A stretch of 64,000 nucleotides of DNA. Origin: Leguminivora glycinivorella. Its lineage: Eukaryota > Arthropoda > Insecta > Lepidoptera > Tortricidae. The notes under the pieces were generated by a model. The model made no database searches. It was not told the DNA's origin and worked only from the letters and a program-made list of their open reading frames with translations. Position 1 is the stretch's first letter, and each line of letters begins with the position of its first letter. The stretch spans positions 8,010,501-8,074,500 of the forward strand of contig NC_062982.1 of NCBI RefSeq assembly GCF_023078275.1. Direction: 5' to 3'. Below, piece by piece: positions 21,301 to 30,108 of the stretch. The position numbers were made by a program, and so were the translations under genes.

Positions 21301-21689
21301 TTTTTGCAAAAAAAAAACTTATATTTGTTGCTGTTATTGTCATAAGAGATATATATATGTAATATCTCTTATGAGATAATTTTTTTTTAAGAAAAAGTTT
21401 TTTCGTCACAATATATTTGTAAGGTTTTTTCACGCAAAATAGGCTCTTGACTTACGGAAAATGCCCAAAAAAACTAAAGGCACAGGGGGCCAATTATAGA
21501 CAGGGAGATATTTTCAACTAATTGAAATGTTTCCATGTTTTATTTATATGTTAACTAGAGTGTCTTTATGTGTTCAATGTCCACACGCCTGTTGTGTGCC
21601 ATATATTTATTTCCTACATATATATGTCCAGTGGACCAATCACAGCGATCATCCCTCATCAAAATAAGATCAATACTACAATTTGTTAC

Positions 21690-22100
21690 TTAAATCCTGA
21701 CCAGAAATATACAGGGTGCCCGGTAATTAATGGACAACCTTTTAACCACCAAGAGGGCACCTTATACTGGTCCAGAAAATCGACTTTAAGGTTTAGTAAA
21801 AGTCGCCTGGTTTTCGAGATTTTCACACTTTTTAAAATTTTAATACTACCTAAGATTTTAAAAAGTGTGAAAATCTCGAAAACCAGGTGACTTTTACTAA
21901 ACCTTAATGTCGATTTTCTGGACCAAGGTGCCCTCTTGGTGGTTAAAAGGTTGTCCATTAATTACCGGGCACCCTGTATATGATTATTGTCAGGAGGGCG
22001 CTGTTATTCTGATGTATTCGGTGATAGTTCAGTTTAGTAGAATAAAATAGTTCCAATGAAATACCGCAACATGGCGCGTAGTTATATATTTCTGGTCAGG
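21690..22100. mobile_element. outer element with CCTGACCAGAAATATA ends
   Basis: CCTGACCAGAAATATA (about 21697) and its complement at 22083-22100 bracket 400 bp that includes the MITE at 21712-21976. Confidence 0.6.
21712..21976. mobile_element. mariner-type MITE (CAGGGTGCCCGG), near-perfect palindrome
   Basis: Arms of about 120 bp from CAGGGTGCCCGGTAATTAAT, with TA at 21710-21711 and 21977-21978. The two arms differ at only a few positions, so it is young. Confidence 0.88.
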
Positions 22101-22984
22101 CTTTACATATATCCGAATCCAGTTCACTAAGGGTCCCCCCACACTAGGGCTTCCAATACCGGGATCCCGGGATCCCGCCTTTTTTTGGGCACATTTCAAT
22201 ACCGGTATTTAATTTAGTAATACCGGGATCCCGGTATTTTTAGAAACTAACAAATTTTGCCAAATGAACGTAAATTACTCATCAAAAACGTTACATTTCT
22301 GCACCATGACGGTCGCTACACGCGTAAATCTTGCTTCTTGCTCTCGTTTCTCGATTTGACACATTCTCTAATTGGTGTTTTTACAATATTTGTATGAAAA
22401 TGATAGTTTTTTCGATGATTACCTAGATAAAGATGCGTGTCAAAAGCATTTATTGAGGAGGGCCTGTCGCGGACCTTTTTTGACACATTTGTTGCACTTG
22501 TGAATTCGCACGTAAGTGTGACACAAAGCAACACGTCAAACGTTGCAACAGGCCACAGACCCTCTGTAAACAAATTGCCCTGGTGCATCTATATCATAGA
22601 TAAAGCATTTTACAAAAAATTGGTTAATGCATACGAACTAACGTATAACGTAGCTACTCTATGGTTTACTGTGCATGTGCGTTAATGTGTTGAACTCTAG
22701 CGCAAAACTTTGCCGTAACATTCCCTATAGTAACGAAATTGGGAAATCTGAACTATCAAAATCAAGAAAATTACTTTTCTAATCCGTAGATCCGCGTAAT
22801 CCATGTTCCTATTCCGCGAAGTAATCATTTGATCATGATTATTTCTTAATGTGGTAAATAATAAAATTATTTATGTGGGACAATTTACCTTTTTTGGCTA
22901 ATTGTTCAATGATTTGGCGGATTTATTTTATTAGTGCTTTAGCGCCTCTAGCGCCACGAAAAACAAAAATACCACTAAATTGTA

Positions 22985-23130
22985 GTAGTAGTAGTAAGTA
23001 GTAAAACACTTTATTGTACCAGAAAATAATACAACACACAGGAAAAAGAGCTTATTACAAGTACAAAGGCGAACTTATCCCTTTAAGGGATCTCTTCCAG
23101 TTAACCTTTGAGCAATTGTACCACAGATAT
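22985..23130 (-). repeat. LINE 3' end with GTA microsatellite
   Basis: A GTAGTAGTAGTA array followed by CACTTTATTGTACCAG and AGGCGAACTTATCCCTTTAA, a layout typical of lepidopteran LINE 3' ends read on the minus strand. Confidence 0.55.
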
Positions 23131-23184
23131 TGATTACAAAATATTACAATGTGTTTCCAAAAAAAATCATCTCATGTATTTCAT

Positions 23185-24196
23185 AACATTACTTTGGTCG
23201 ACTTTGATTTAGCATAATTTTATATACCATAATAATCGTATAGCAAGAGCAGAATTATGACACGCTATCGAAGAGGAAATACTGTCTCAGATCCCCCGTT
23301 AGGTACGACGACGAGCGAAGCGAGGAGGAGTGTTAGGTATCTTGCATCCCCAACACATCTGTATGACTCGCTATCAAAAAGCAAATTGCAACTTTATGCC
23401 GCCTAAATATTATGTACAGATATTATCTGCGAAAGTAATATTCGACTAGAAGACTATTATGCTCATCAACATTATGCCAATGTACGATTCGGTATTATAA
23501 AAATCTGCTAAATGATTTATACCAAAGCATATTCTGCGTAAGGTATTTCTGCCAAGAACTATTATGCAAATCAAATATATGCGAAAAAAGTTTCTGCCAG
23601 ATAATAGTGAACCATTATCTACTAAACTACAAGGTTCTATTCCGCACGAGCCTAAAGAGATCGATTTGGCAGAAAACATGGTTTGCTATGGATGGCCGCG
23701 TCTTCTTGCGAAATGTCCGATCTGGCGGCGATATCTAACTTACAGAATCGGTTCACTATTGTCTTACAGAAACTTTTTTCGCATATATTTGATTCGTATA
23801 AAAGTTCTTGGCAGAAGTCACGATTGGCAGAAACATCTTACGCAGAATATGCTTTGGCATAAATCATTTCGCAGATTTTTGTAATACCGACTTGTCTGCT
23901 GTCATAATGTTGATGTGCATAATAGTCTTCTAGTCGAACAATACTTTCGCAGATAATATTTGTGCATAATATTTAGGCTGCATAATGTTGCAGTTTGCTT
24001 TTTTTTTTGATAGCGAGTTGGATGTGTTGGGGATGCAAGATACCTAACACTCCTCCTTATTTCGCTCGTCGTTGCACCTAACGGTGACTCTGGGGCAGTA
24101 TTTGCTTTTTGATAGCGTGTAATAATTCTGCTCATGTGCTATACGATTATTATGGTATTATAAAACTATGCTAAATCAAAGTCGAGTAATGTTCTG
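23185..24196. repeat. large inverted repeat (~450-bp arms) built of iterated TMTGC motifs
   Basis: The left arm (23185-23635) and right arm (23735-24196) match as complements, for example CGACTTTGATTTAGCAT and its complement, and GGAGGAGTGTTAGGTATCTT and its complement. Within and beyond the arms a motif like WTCTGCSAA or WTATGCNAAT recurs about every 12-30 bp. The spacer is about 100 bp. No coding content. Confidence 0.75.
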
Positions 24197-24787
24197 TAAA
24201 ACAATATTCTGCCTAATGTGTCTTATGCGAGGGTGGTAGTGATAATGCCAACCAAGTTTTCTGCATAATGACCATTCAACCGATAGTGCTTCTGCGAAAC
24301 ATATGCAAAGTGTGTTTCTGACTAAAACTATTCTGCCAGATGAGGGTAACCCTACAGAATCACCTGAGTAGAGCGCTCTTTCCCGCTTGCTTTTACTTAT
24401 ATACTGCGTCCTCAGTCCCACTCATAACAAAAATAAAGAGCACGGGGCGTAGCCCTTAGCACTATGTATACTTATAAACGATAGAAATTGAACCGACTTG
24501 GCCACATAAGTTTGCGAACCGTTTTGGGTTGAAATTGAAACATGAAGTTCGAAATGTATTCGATTTGACCCATCACTAAGTCGGATTGGCAAGATTTCGC
24601 TGTATTATAACACTCATGAAAAGTAACAAACGAGATTTTGAATAAAAATTGTTATTTTAAGCAAATTACTTGGTTTTTATACTTTCGCGATTTCAATACC
24701 GGGATCCCGGGATCCCGGTATTGAAATTACCAATACCGGAATGAATTTATTGGATAAGGTCCGGTATTTGGAAGCCCTACCCCACAC

Positions 24788-24885
24788 CTAGCGTCTCGCG
24801 AGCGTCGCGTCGGGCCAACTGCATGGGCAAAGCCTGACGCCGCGTCGACGCGACGTCGACGCGGTGTCTTTTTCCATGCGGTGCA
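24788..24885. repeat. GC-rich host repeat interrupted by the hAT element
   Basis: AGGGTCCCCCCACAC on the left of the hAT and CTAGCGTCTCGCGAGCGTCG on its right form one GC-rich repeat. Local palindrome CGTCGACGCGACGTCGACG. Confidence 0.5.
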
Positions 24886-25579
24886 TTTTTCACTTTATTG
24901 CAACGAGCTAAGGTGAAGAAATGTACACATATTTATGAACTCGACTGTAATAAGGGCGTTCTTTTGACAGCTGACTCGGTTTGCCGACTAAGGTTAAATG
25001 ACAATCTTCCAAGATAAATGGGGTTGACAACTTGACAGGACACTGAAACAGCGTAAAGCGGACAAAGGGGACTATTATTTTTATACCTAGATATTTTTCT
25101 GGCACGTACGTCAAGTTGTAAGTGCTTGACAAAATAAAAACATCGACAGTCCTTTTATCGATAAAATAGCCTTACATAAGGTTAATAATTACCCCCAATA
25201 ATGTAAGAACTTATGTAAACTATTAAAATACGGCTCGTTTTATTATTATTGTCCATTTTTTTTTCAAACATGTGACATTTTTATAAAACATTAATGTTAT
25301 ATACACCTAAATTCAAGCCTATATTCCCTAAACGGGGTAGGCAGAGCTCATGAAACTACTCAAGATCCAGTACCACGGCAATAATTAATGACATATTAAA
25401 ATGTAAGTTATGATGAACTAAATATCGGAAAGAAGTCATTAGTGTCACTTCGTCCGTGCTAGAAAAATAACTAGGTATAATTATTTTTAATAGTTGCCTT
25501 CATAATAATTGATTCTCACACGAGTAAAAAAAATAGTAATCTCACAAAAAAATAGTAATTCTCCAGCGTGTAAACGTAA
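24886..25579. other. mostly unassigned
   Basis: 25335-25375 carries a GGTAGGCAGAGCTCATGAAA fragment shared with 50080 and 59705. Otherwise nothing recognised. Confidence 0.35.
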
Positions 25580-26311
25580 GTGCGTTTTCACATTATCCGA
25601 TCCGATATCGGATGTCGGACCGACATCCTACATCCGATAAACGCTTCCGATAGTGTCGGATGTCGGTCCGATAAAACGCATTGTTCCAAATCAATGAAGT
25701 ATGATTTTGTATCAAAAAATATTTAAAAAATGTTTTATATTTAATAATTATAAGCACTAACTATATCCTAAATATTATATTATAAAATTAAGATAACGAG
25801 CATAAAAAATACTCAGAGTGTCAGGCAAAATAAATAATTTTACATTCAACTATATCTACTAAAAGATGAAAAAACTAGTATCCGCAATTCGGACCGATGC
25901 ATTACAACCTTTTGTTTTCAATGGAAATTGTCAACTAATTTGAATTTCGATCATTAGCAGCTGTTTAATAGACGCCATTTTTGTCACGCACACTACTACA
26001 AACGTATACATACATTATATACGCACACAAACAAATATTATCGGCCGACAACTGGCGGGGGGTCCGGCATGCCAAAAAATGTCGGAAGCGTCCTGCCGAT
26101 ATCGGCAGTTCCATGGTGCCTCGGACAAAAACTGTTGTAGGAGAGTGCCATCGGCATTAAATCCGCAATTGTTGCGTTTTATATCGTTTTTTAGTAATAG
26201 TGATCTATTAAATACATAAATGAAGACCTGGAAGCGTATAAATCTTACATTTTACATCCTTCCTGTAGTAGTTATGTATCCGATATCGGATCGGATAATG
26301 TGAAAACGGCC
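25580..26311. mobile_element. MITE family F, long version (732 bp)
   Basis: GTGCGTTTTCACATTATCCG on the left and its complement ending GGCC on the right. Flanks are TAA (25577-25579) and TTA (26312-26314). The 0.7-kb interior is absent from the other two copies. Confidence 0.75.
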
Positions 26312-26329
26312 TTAGAGCGACAAAGCTAA

Positions 26330-26709
26330 GGCACTGGCCCCGTAGCCGAATGGCATTTCTGCCATGCGAAACGCCGCAGAAATGTAGTCTGGATCTGTTG
26401 CGCCAATACGCAAGACCGATAGAGATAGCTACGAAGGAGATATTATCGTGAGCGTTTCGTGAGCGTTTGTGCATTCGGCTACGCACACTGATCCCATCGC
26501 GAGCTAGTAAGCTATGAGCTATCGGCTATAAAAACAAAAGATAATCACTCCCGTGCAAATAAAAGAGACGGCGATGTTTATAGTTACTCGCCCAGCGGTG
26601 AGCTATTAAAATCGCCGTGTCTCTTTTATTTGCACGGACCGTACTTATCTCTTGTTCGTTTTTATAGCCGATAGCTCATAGCTTACTAGCTCGCGGTGGG
26701 ACCAGTGCC
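26330..26709. mobile_element. MITE family A containing a family B MITE
   Basis: TAA duplication at 26327-26329 and 26710-26712. GGCACTG at the left is followed by the family B copy; family A sequence resumes at ATCCCATCGCGAGCTAG and ends GGGACCAGTGCC. Confidence 0.82.
26337..26485 (-). mobile_element. MITE family B inside family A
   Basis: GCCCCGTAGCCGAATGGCAT to GTGCATTCGGCTACGCA. CACTG occurs on both sides (26332-26336 and 26486-26490) but may belong to either element's terminus. Confidence 0.75.
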
Positions 26710-26712
26710 TAA

Positions 26713-27129
26713 AGCGGAGCAAAGCGCCAAAGTAGCGTAACATAATTAGAGAAAAAAAAATCTAACCTTTTAATAATTTGTAAACCAAGGGCTAAAGAGT
26801 TGTGCAATTTTTACAGTTCATTCAGTACTTAAGCAAACTTCAGTACATAAGCAAACTTGTACAACATTCAGTACCTACTTAAGCAAACTTGCGACATTGA
26901 AAAACTTCCAACCGACGTTTCTATCCAAACATTTATGGTTTGCAATCGTCTGTGAAATATTTGCGGTTGCCTAATTTATTTTGCCTAATAGCCAAAAGTA
27001 ATAAGATTTCAAGTATGACTTTGATATTGTAAGGTTGAGAATAAGAAGTTCAAACACAAAAGCACTATTTGAATGAAATCGCCAATATAATCTACCATTA
27101 ACAGCTTTCATTGAAGAAATAAAGTGTAA
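26713..27129. other. no recognisable feature
   Basis: Short tandem-like AAGCAAACTT words near 26830-26890. Nothing else recognised. Confidence 0.35.
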
Positions 27130-27315
27130 AATAGTACCTAAATAAAATAGTACCTACGGATACAAGTGCGGAAAAAAGGAAGTTACAAACTAGTAGCGAT
27201 AGATTAAAACACGTCCTTTTCGTACGTGTACCGTACGATGTTTTTCAGTACCTACAGGTGGCCCGCTGAAGTTTGCGAACTAGTACGTCCAAAAGGCACC
27301 ATCTGTACTGAAAAG
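27130..27315. repeat. repeat family U
   Basis: GATACAAGTGCGGAAAAAAG, CGTACGATGTTTTTCAGTAC and CACCATCTGTACTGAAAAGT match 44020-44185. Confidence 0.65.
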
Positions 27316-27405
27316 TATGCTTTCAGTGCAATTATTTCCGTTCACTTTTTTTATTATTTAAATGTGATAAACGTACCTACTATATAGCTTTCAAGCAGCT
27401 TTTTT

Positions 27406-27525
27406 AACCCCTCGTATGCTTAGACACAGATCCGTGCGTGGGAATTTTAATCTATTGCTTCAAATGTCAGGGTCACTATTTCAATGATCAATATTGACAG
27501 GCTGCATACGAGGGGTTAGCAAGTA
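27406..27525. mobile_element. MITE family X (ACCCCTCGTATGC)
   Basis: TTAACCCCTCGTATGC and GCATACGAGGGGTTA bracket about 115 bp. A diverged copy lies at 48909-49024. Confidence 0.7.
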
Positions 27526-27799
27526 ATATGAAAGGAAAATATCCCCACCTTTAAAAATTCGCGATAAAAATAATTTAAACAGTCTCCTAAGAAGTGTGGC
27601 CCGATTTGCATCAAAATCATTTGAGCGACAGACTTTGTATATATTTTAGAGCCCCAGGCAGTTGCCCAAATTGGCCATGATCGCACCTCGTTGCATAAAA
27701 CGTGAGCATTATGACCTTTTTACGTCTTATTTACTTAAGTATGTCGGCTGTGGCAGATCAGAAATGGGTAAAAAAGTTTTTCGAAAAATTTTAATCGTT

Positions 27800-28200
27800 T
27801 TAGACGCGCGGATAATTTCAGTGGCCGTTAGCACTAGAAAGCTGAAATTTGGTACCAGTATGTATATCAATCACGCCGACAAAGTAGTAACATAAAAAGT
27901 GGAAAAAAATGTTTTATTAGGGTACCCCCCCTTACCCCCCGCCCCGTAAAGTGGGGAGTGTTTTCTTTTTTTCATTTCAACCCTAACGTGTGATATATTG
28001 CTGGATAGGTATTTAAAAATGAATAGGGTATTTACTAAAATCATTTTTTATATCGTTAATATTTTCGGAACTAATCGCTCCAAAAGTAAAAAAAATGTAT
28101 CCCCCCTCTAACTTTAGAACCATAAGTTTAAAAAATATGAAAAAAATCACTAAAGTATAACTTTATACACTTTTTAGGAAAATTATTTTGAACTTGATTG
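27800..28200 (+). repeat. repeat family E, partial
   Basis: GCGGATAATTTCAGTGGCCG, AAGCTGAAATTTGGTACCAG and TTATTAGGGTACCCCCCC match 11784-12303. Both ends are missing. A Helitron-like end (CACTTTCCCATTTATAATAT) lies at 28323-28345. Confidence 0.65.
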
Positions 28201-28449
28201 ATTGAACAGTTAAAAAAAATTACCATATTTTATTATGACTTAAAAACAGCAAAGACTATTTTTAAACTTATACTTTTACGTAATCAGGCGAAAACAACAC
28301 ACGACAAAGAAGCAGACACACACACTTTCCCATTTATAATATTAGTATGGATTGGTAATGAGTTAAATTGCTCATTACTTTGTTTAATGAATATGAAATT
28401 ATCTCCCACGTATACTCTGCTGTTAAATATGAACTTTAAATATAAATAT

Positions 28450-28640
28450 TAAATACAGCGGTGATGCACTTAACTTTTTCCGCATCTTAAAAAAAGACTC
28501 CGGGACACTTCAGGTGACCCAAGGGCTGGCTCATTCCTTGGCCAAAAAATGGGCATTGCTATTTAGCGAGGGAATGTAGCCAGCCTCATGGGCACACTTC
28601 CACAGGGGACGGATTTGGGGGACCTCAGATAATAGGCTAG
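28450..28640 (+). pseudogene. decayed LINE RT-protein C-terminus
   Basis: A frame reading FFRILKKDSGTLQVTQGLAH and then ALLFSEGM, a stop and PASWAHF aligns by eye with the blocks of the intact end at 15775-15978 (LFTEIAKRL, TGDRRAG, IAIQRGN, ASILGTM). One in-frame stop and many substitutions show an old copy. Confidence 0.5.
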
Positions 28641-28745
28641 TTTCCTACTAGTCAAATCAGCTTCTTTTTAAGAACTGTCAAAACTATATATAACTAATAT
28701 CAAATTACTATGAAATACTCAGGAGTGACGTCACGGTCAATTCAA
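28628..28745 (-). repeat. repeat family I, 3' fragment
   Basis: AATAGGCTAGTTTCCTACTA, CAGCTTCTTTTTAAGAACTG and GTGACGTCACGGTCAA are the complement of the 3' part of 18061-18310. Confidence 0.65.
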
Positions 28746-28929
28746 TTACCCAATATTAAATTAAAAAAATATGTTTACCACTTTCTTAAATTCTCAAGCA
28801 AAATATCAAAGTACCTACAAATTTAGCAATTTCTGAGAAAATGAGCGATGTAATGAAGCTAGGGAATCGCAAACTACATCAAGTCTGGCTTCGCTTTAAA
28901 ACAAGTTAGCGGGGGAACTGAAGCTGGTT

Positions 28930-29020
28930 GTGATATTGACGCTAGATGTCACTACAAATAACTCGCATTTACTGATGTATGGAGTTACACCTCTTTCGTT
29001 ACTTATTCATCTATGCCTTT
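28930..29020 (+). mobile_element. MITE family L, right-end fragment
   Basis: GACGCTAGATGTCACT, CGCATTTACTGATGTATGGA and TTACTTATTCATCTATG match the right arm of 4624-5055. Confidence 0.65.
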
Positions 29021-29399
29021 ACAAATGTAAAACCTGTAGCTATAGTTATCGATTTCTAAATTCATTGAATTGTAAAACCAAGATTTCCCTATAGCCGTCG
29101 TAAATTACGTTCCTAATCTCTCAATACGAAATGTAAAGGGGGTGCTAAAAATATTCGAGCGATAAATCGTCTTTGAAGTCCGTACGTACTTGCAAAACTA
29201 GGCTTTTCCTGCGGGCACACCTGAGGAGAATATATACATGTAGTAATCATGTTACATGTATTCCCAGACGGACAATAAAAAAAGTGCGTAGTATGCCTCC
29301 GCGCGGAAGATGTGAAACTTCCTAACATGACTTCAACATATGAATGACAGTGACATGCCTAGACACGGGATAAAATATAAGTGTGCCTCCTCATTTGAG
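29021..29399. other. 5' flank of the copia element; no LTR recognised
   Basis: I searched by eye for the sequence of the 3' LTR candidate (34092-34262) and did not find it here. An AAAGGGGGTGCT motif at 29136-29147 resembles the polypurine motifs of the 3' region. Confidence 0.4.
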
Positions 29400-29511
29400 T
29401 CCTAAGCCACTGTATAACCTTTGCACAGTAAACGTCAATGTGAGTTCTGTGGCAAATAGGATACGGTGTCAATAAGACAGGGTTCTAGAGGTGGCCTAGG
29501 ATTCAAATTGG

Positions 29512-30108
29512 TTGACCGTACTTCAACTTTTAGCTGGTTTTAATAACCAAATTGAAAAAATTTGTCGCACTTTTAGTCTGGTGAGTGAACAACTGAAGCA
29601 TACAACTAGTATTAGAGCCATTATTGATTCGGGTGCATCCTCTCACATGTTCTATAATAATGATGTCATTAACTCCACAGAAAATGTAAATGTAGAAATA
29701 AGATGTGCTAATGCAGAGAACCTCGTCGCACAAGCCATAGGTACAGTAAAAACAAATGGTTTTGAACTGGAAGATGTACTACATGTTCCTGCAATTTCTA
29801 GAAACCTGATATCTGTAAGTTCAATCACTGATCATGCAGCTTCTGTACTCTTCGTTGGAAACAAGGTAACTGTAAAGAAATATAATCGCATTATTCTTAC
29901 GGGATATAAAACTAGAAACGGTCTTTATGAAACAGAATTTTCTGCTAACACTGTTCGCGAGGTTTTGCTTTCTGAGAACGCCGATATTTGGCATCGTCGG
30001 CTAGGTCACGTATCGGATGTGCCGCGTCTAGCTAAACTGGTGAACGGTATCAAAATTGGGGGGAACATAAAGAAAACTTTTGTGAAATATGCATTAAAGC
30101 AAAAATGA
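29512..30108 (+). CDS. copia Pol N-terminal part: aspartic protease and GAG-pre-integrase domain
   Basis: 198 codons starting from a TTG just after an in-frame TAG (29497-29499), so the true N-terminus is lost. The protease active site DSGASSH lies at residues 39-45 (D39). The pre-integrase motif WHRRLGH is at residues 160-166 and gives the two histidines of the HHCC zinc site. The two cysteines (FCEIC) are encoded only in the frame of the next ORF. A 1-bp deletion at or near the G6 run (about 30057-30062) therefore cuts the zinc site in half. In a working element this would be one polyprotein with 30105-33080. Programmed frameshifting is less likely, because the codons at the G run do not form a standard slippery heptamer. 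Confidence 0.85.
   Translation: MTVLQLLAGFNNQIEKICRTFSLVSEQLKHTTSIRAIIDSGASSHMFYNNDVINSTENVNVEIRCANAENLVAQAIGTVKTNGFELEDVLHVPAISRNLISVSSITDHAASVLFVGNKVTVKKYNRIILTGYKTRNGLYETEFSANTVREVLLSENADIWHRRLGHVSDVPRLAKLVNGIKIGGNIKKTFVKYALKQK

Larger units (their letters stand above)
22145..24779. mobile_element. hAT-type non-autonomous element, 2635 bp
   Basis: The TIR TAGGGCTTCCAATACCGG at the left is matched at the right by CCGGTATTTGGAAGCCCTA. A perfect 8-bp duplication, CCCCACAC, flanks it at 22137-22144 and 24780-24787. Subterminal GGGATCCCGGGATCCCG palindromes repeat at both ends. TAG-type ends with an 8-bp duplication define hAT. I see no transposase reading frame. The interior contains a LINE 3' end near 22985-23130 and a 1-kb inverted repeat at 23185-24196. 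Confidence 0.88.

Noticed and set aside
23564..24135. Overlapping ORFs of about 77-106 codons on both strands
   Set aside because: They lie in the arms of an inverted repeat and mirror each other; no domain is recognisable.
30057..30062. Programmed -1 frameshift between the two copia ORFs
   Set aside because: The codons at the G run (ATT GGG GGG AAC) do not form a standard slippery heptamer, and the shift splits a zinc site, so an indel is more likely.
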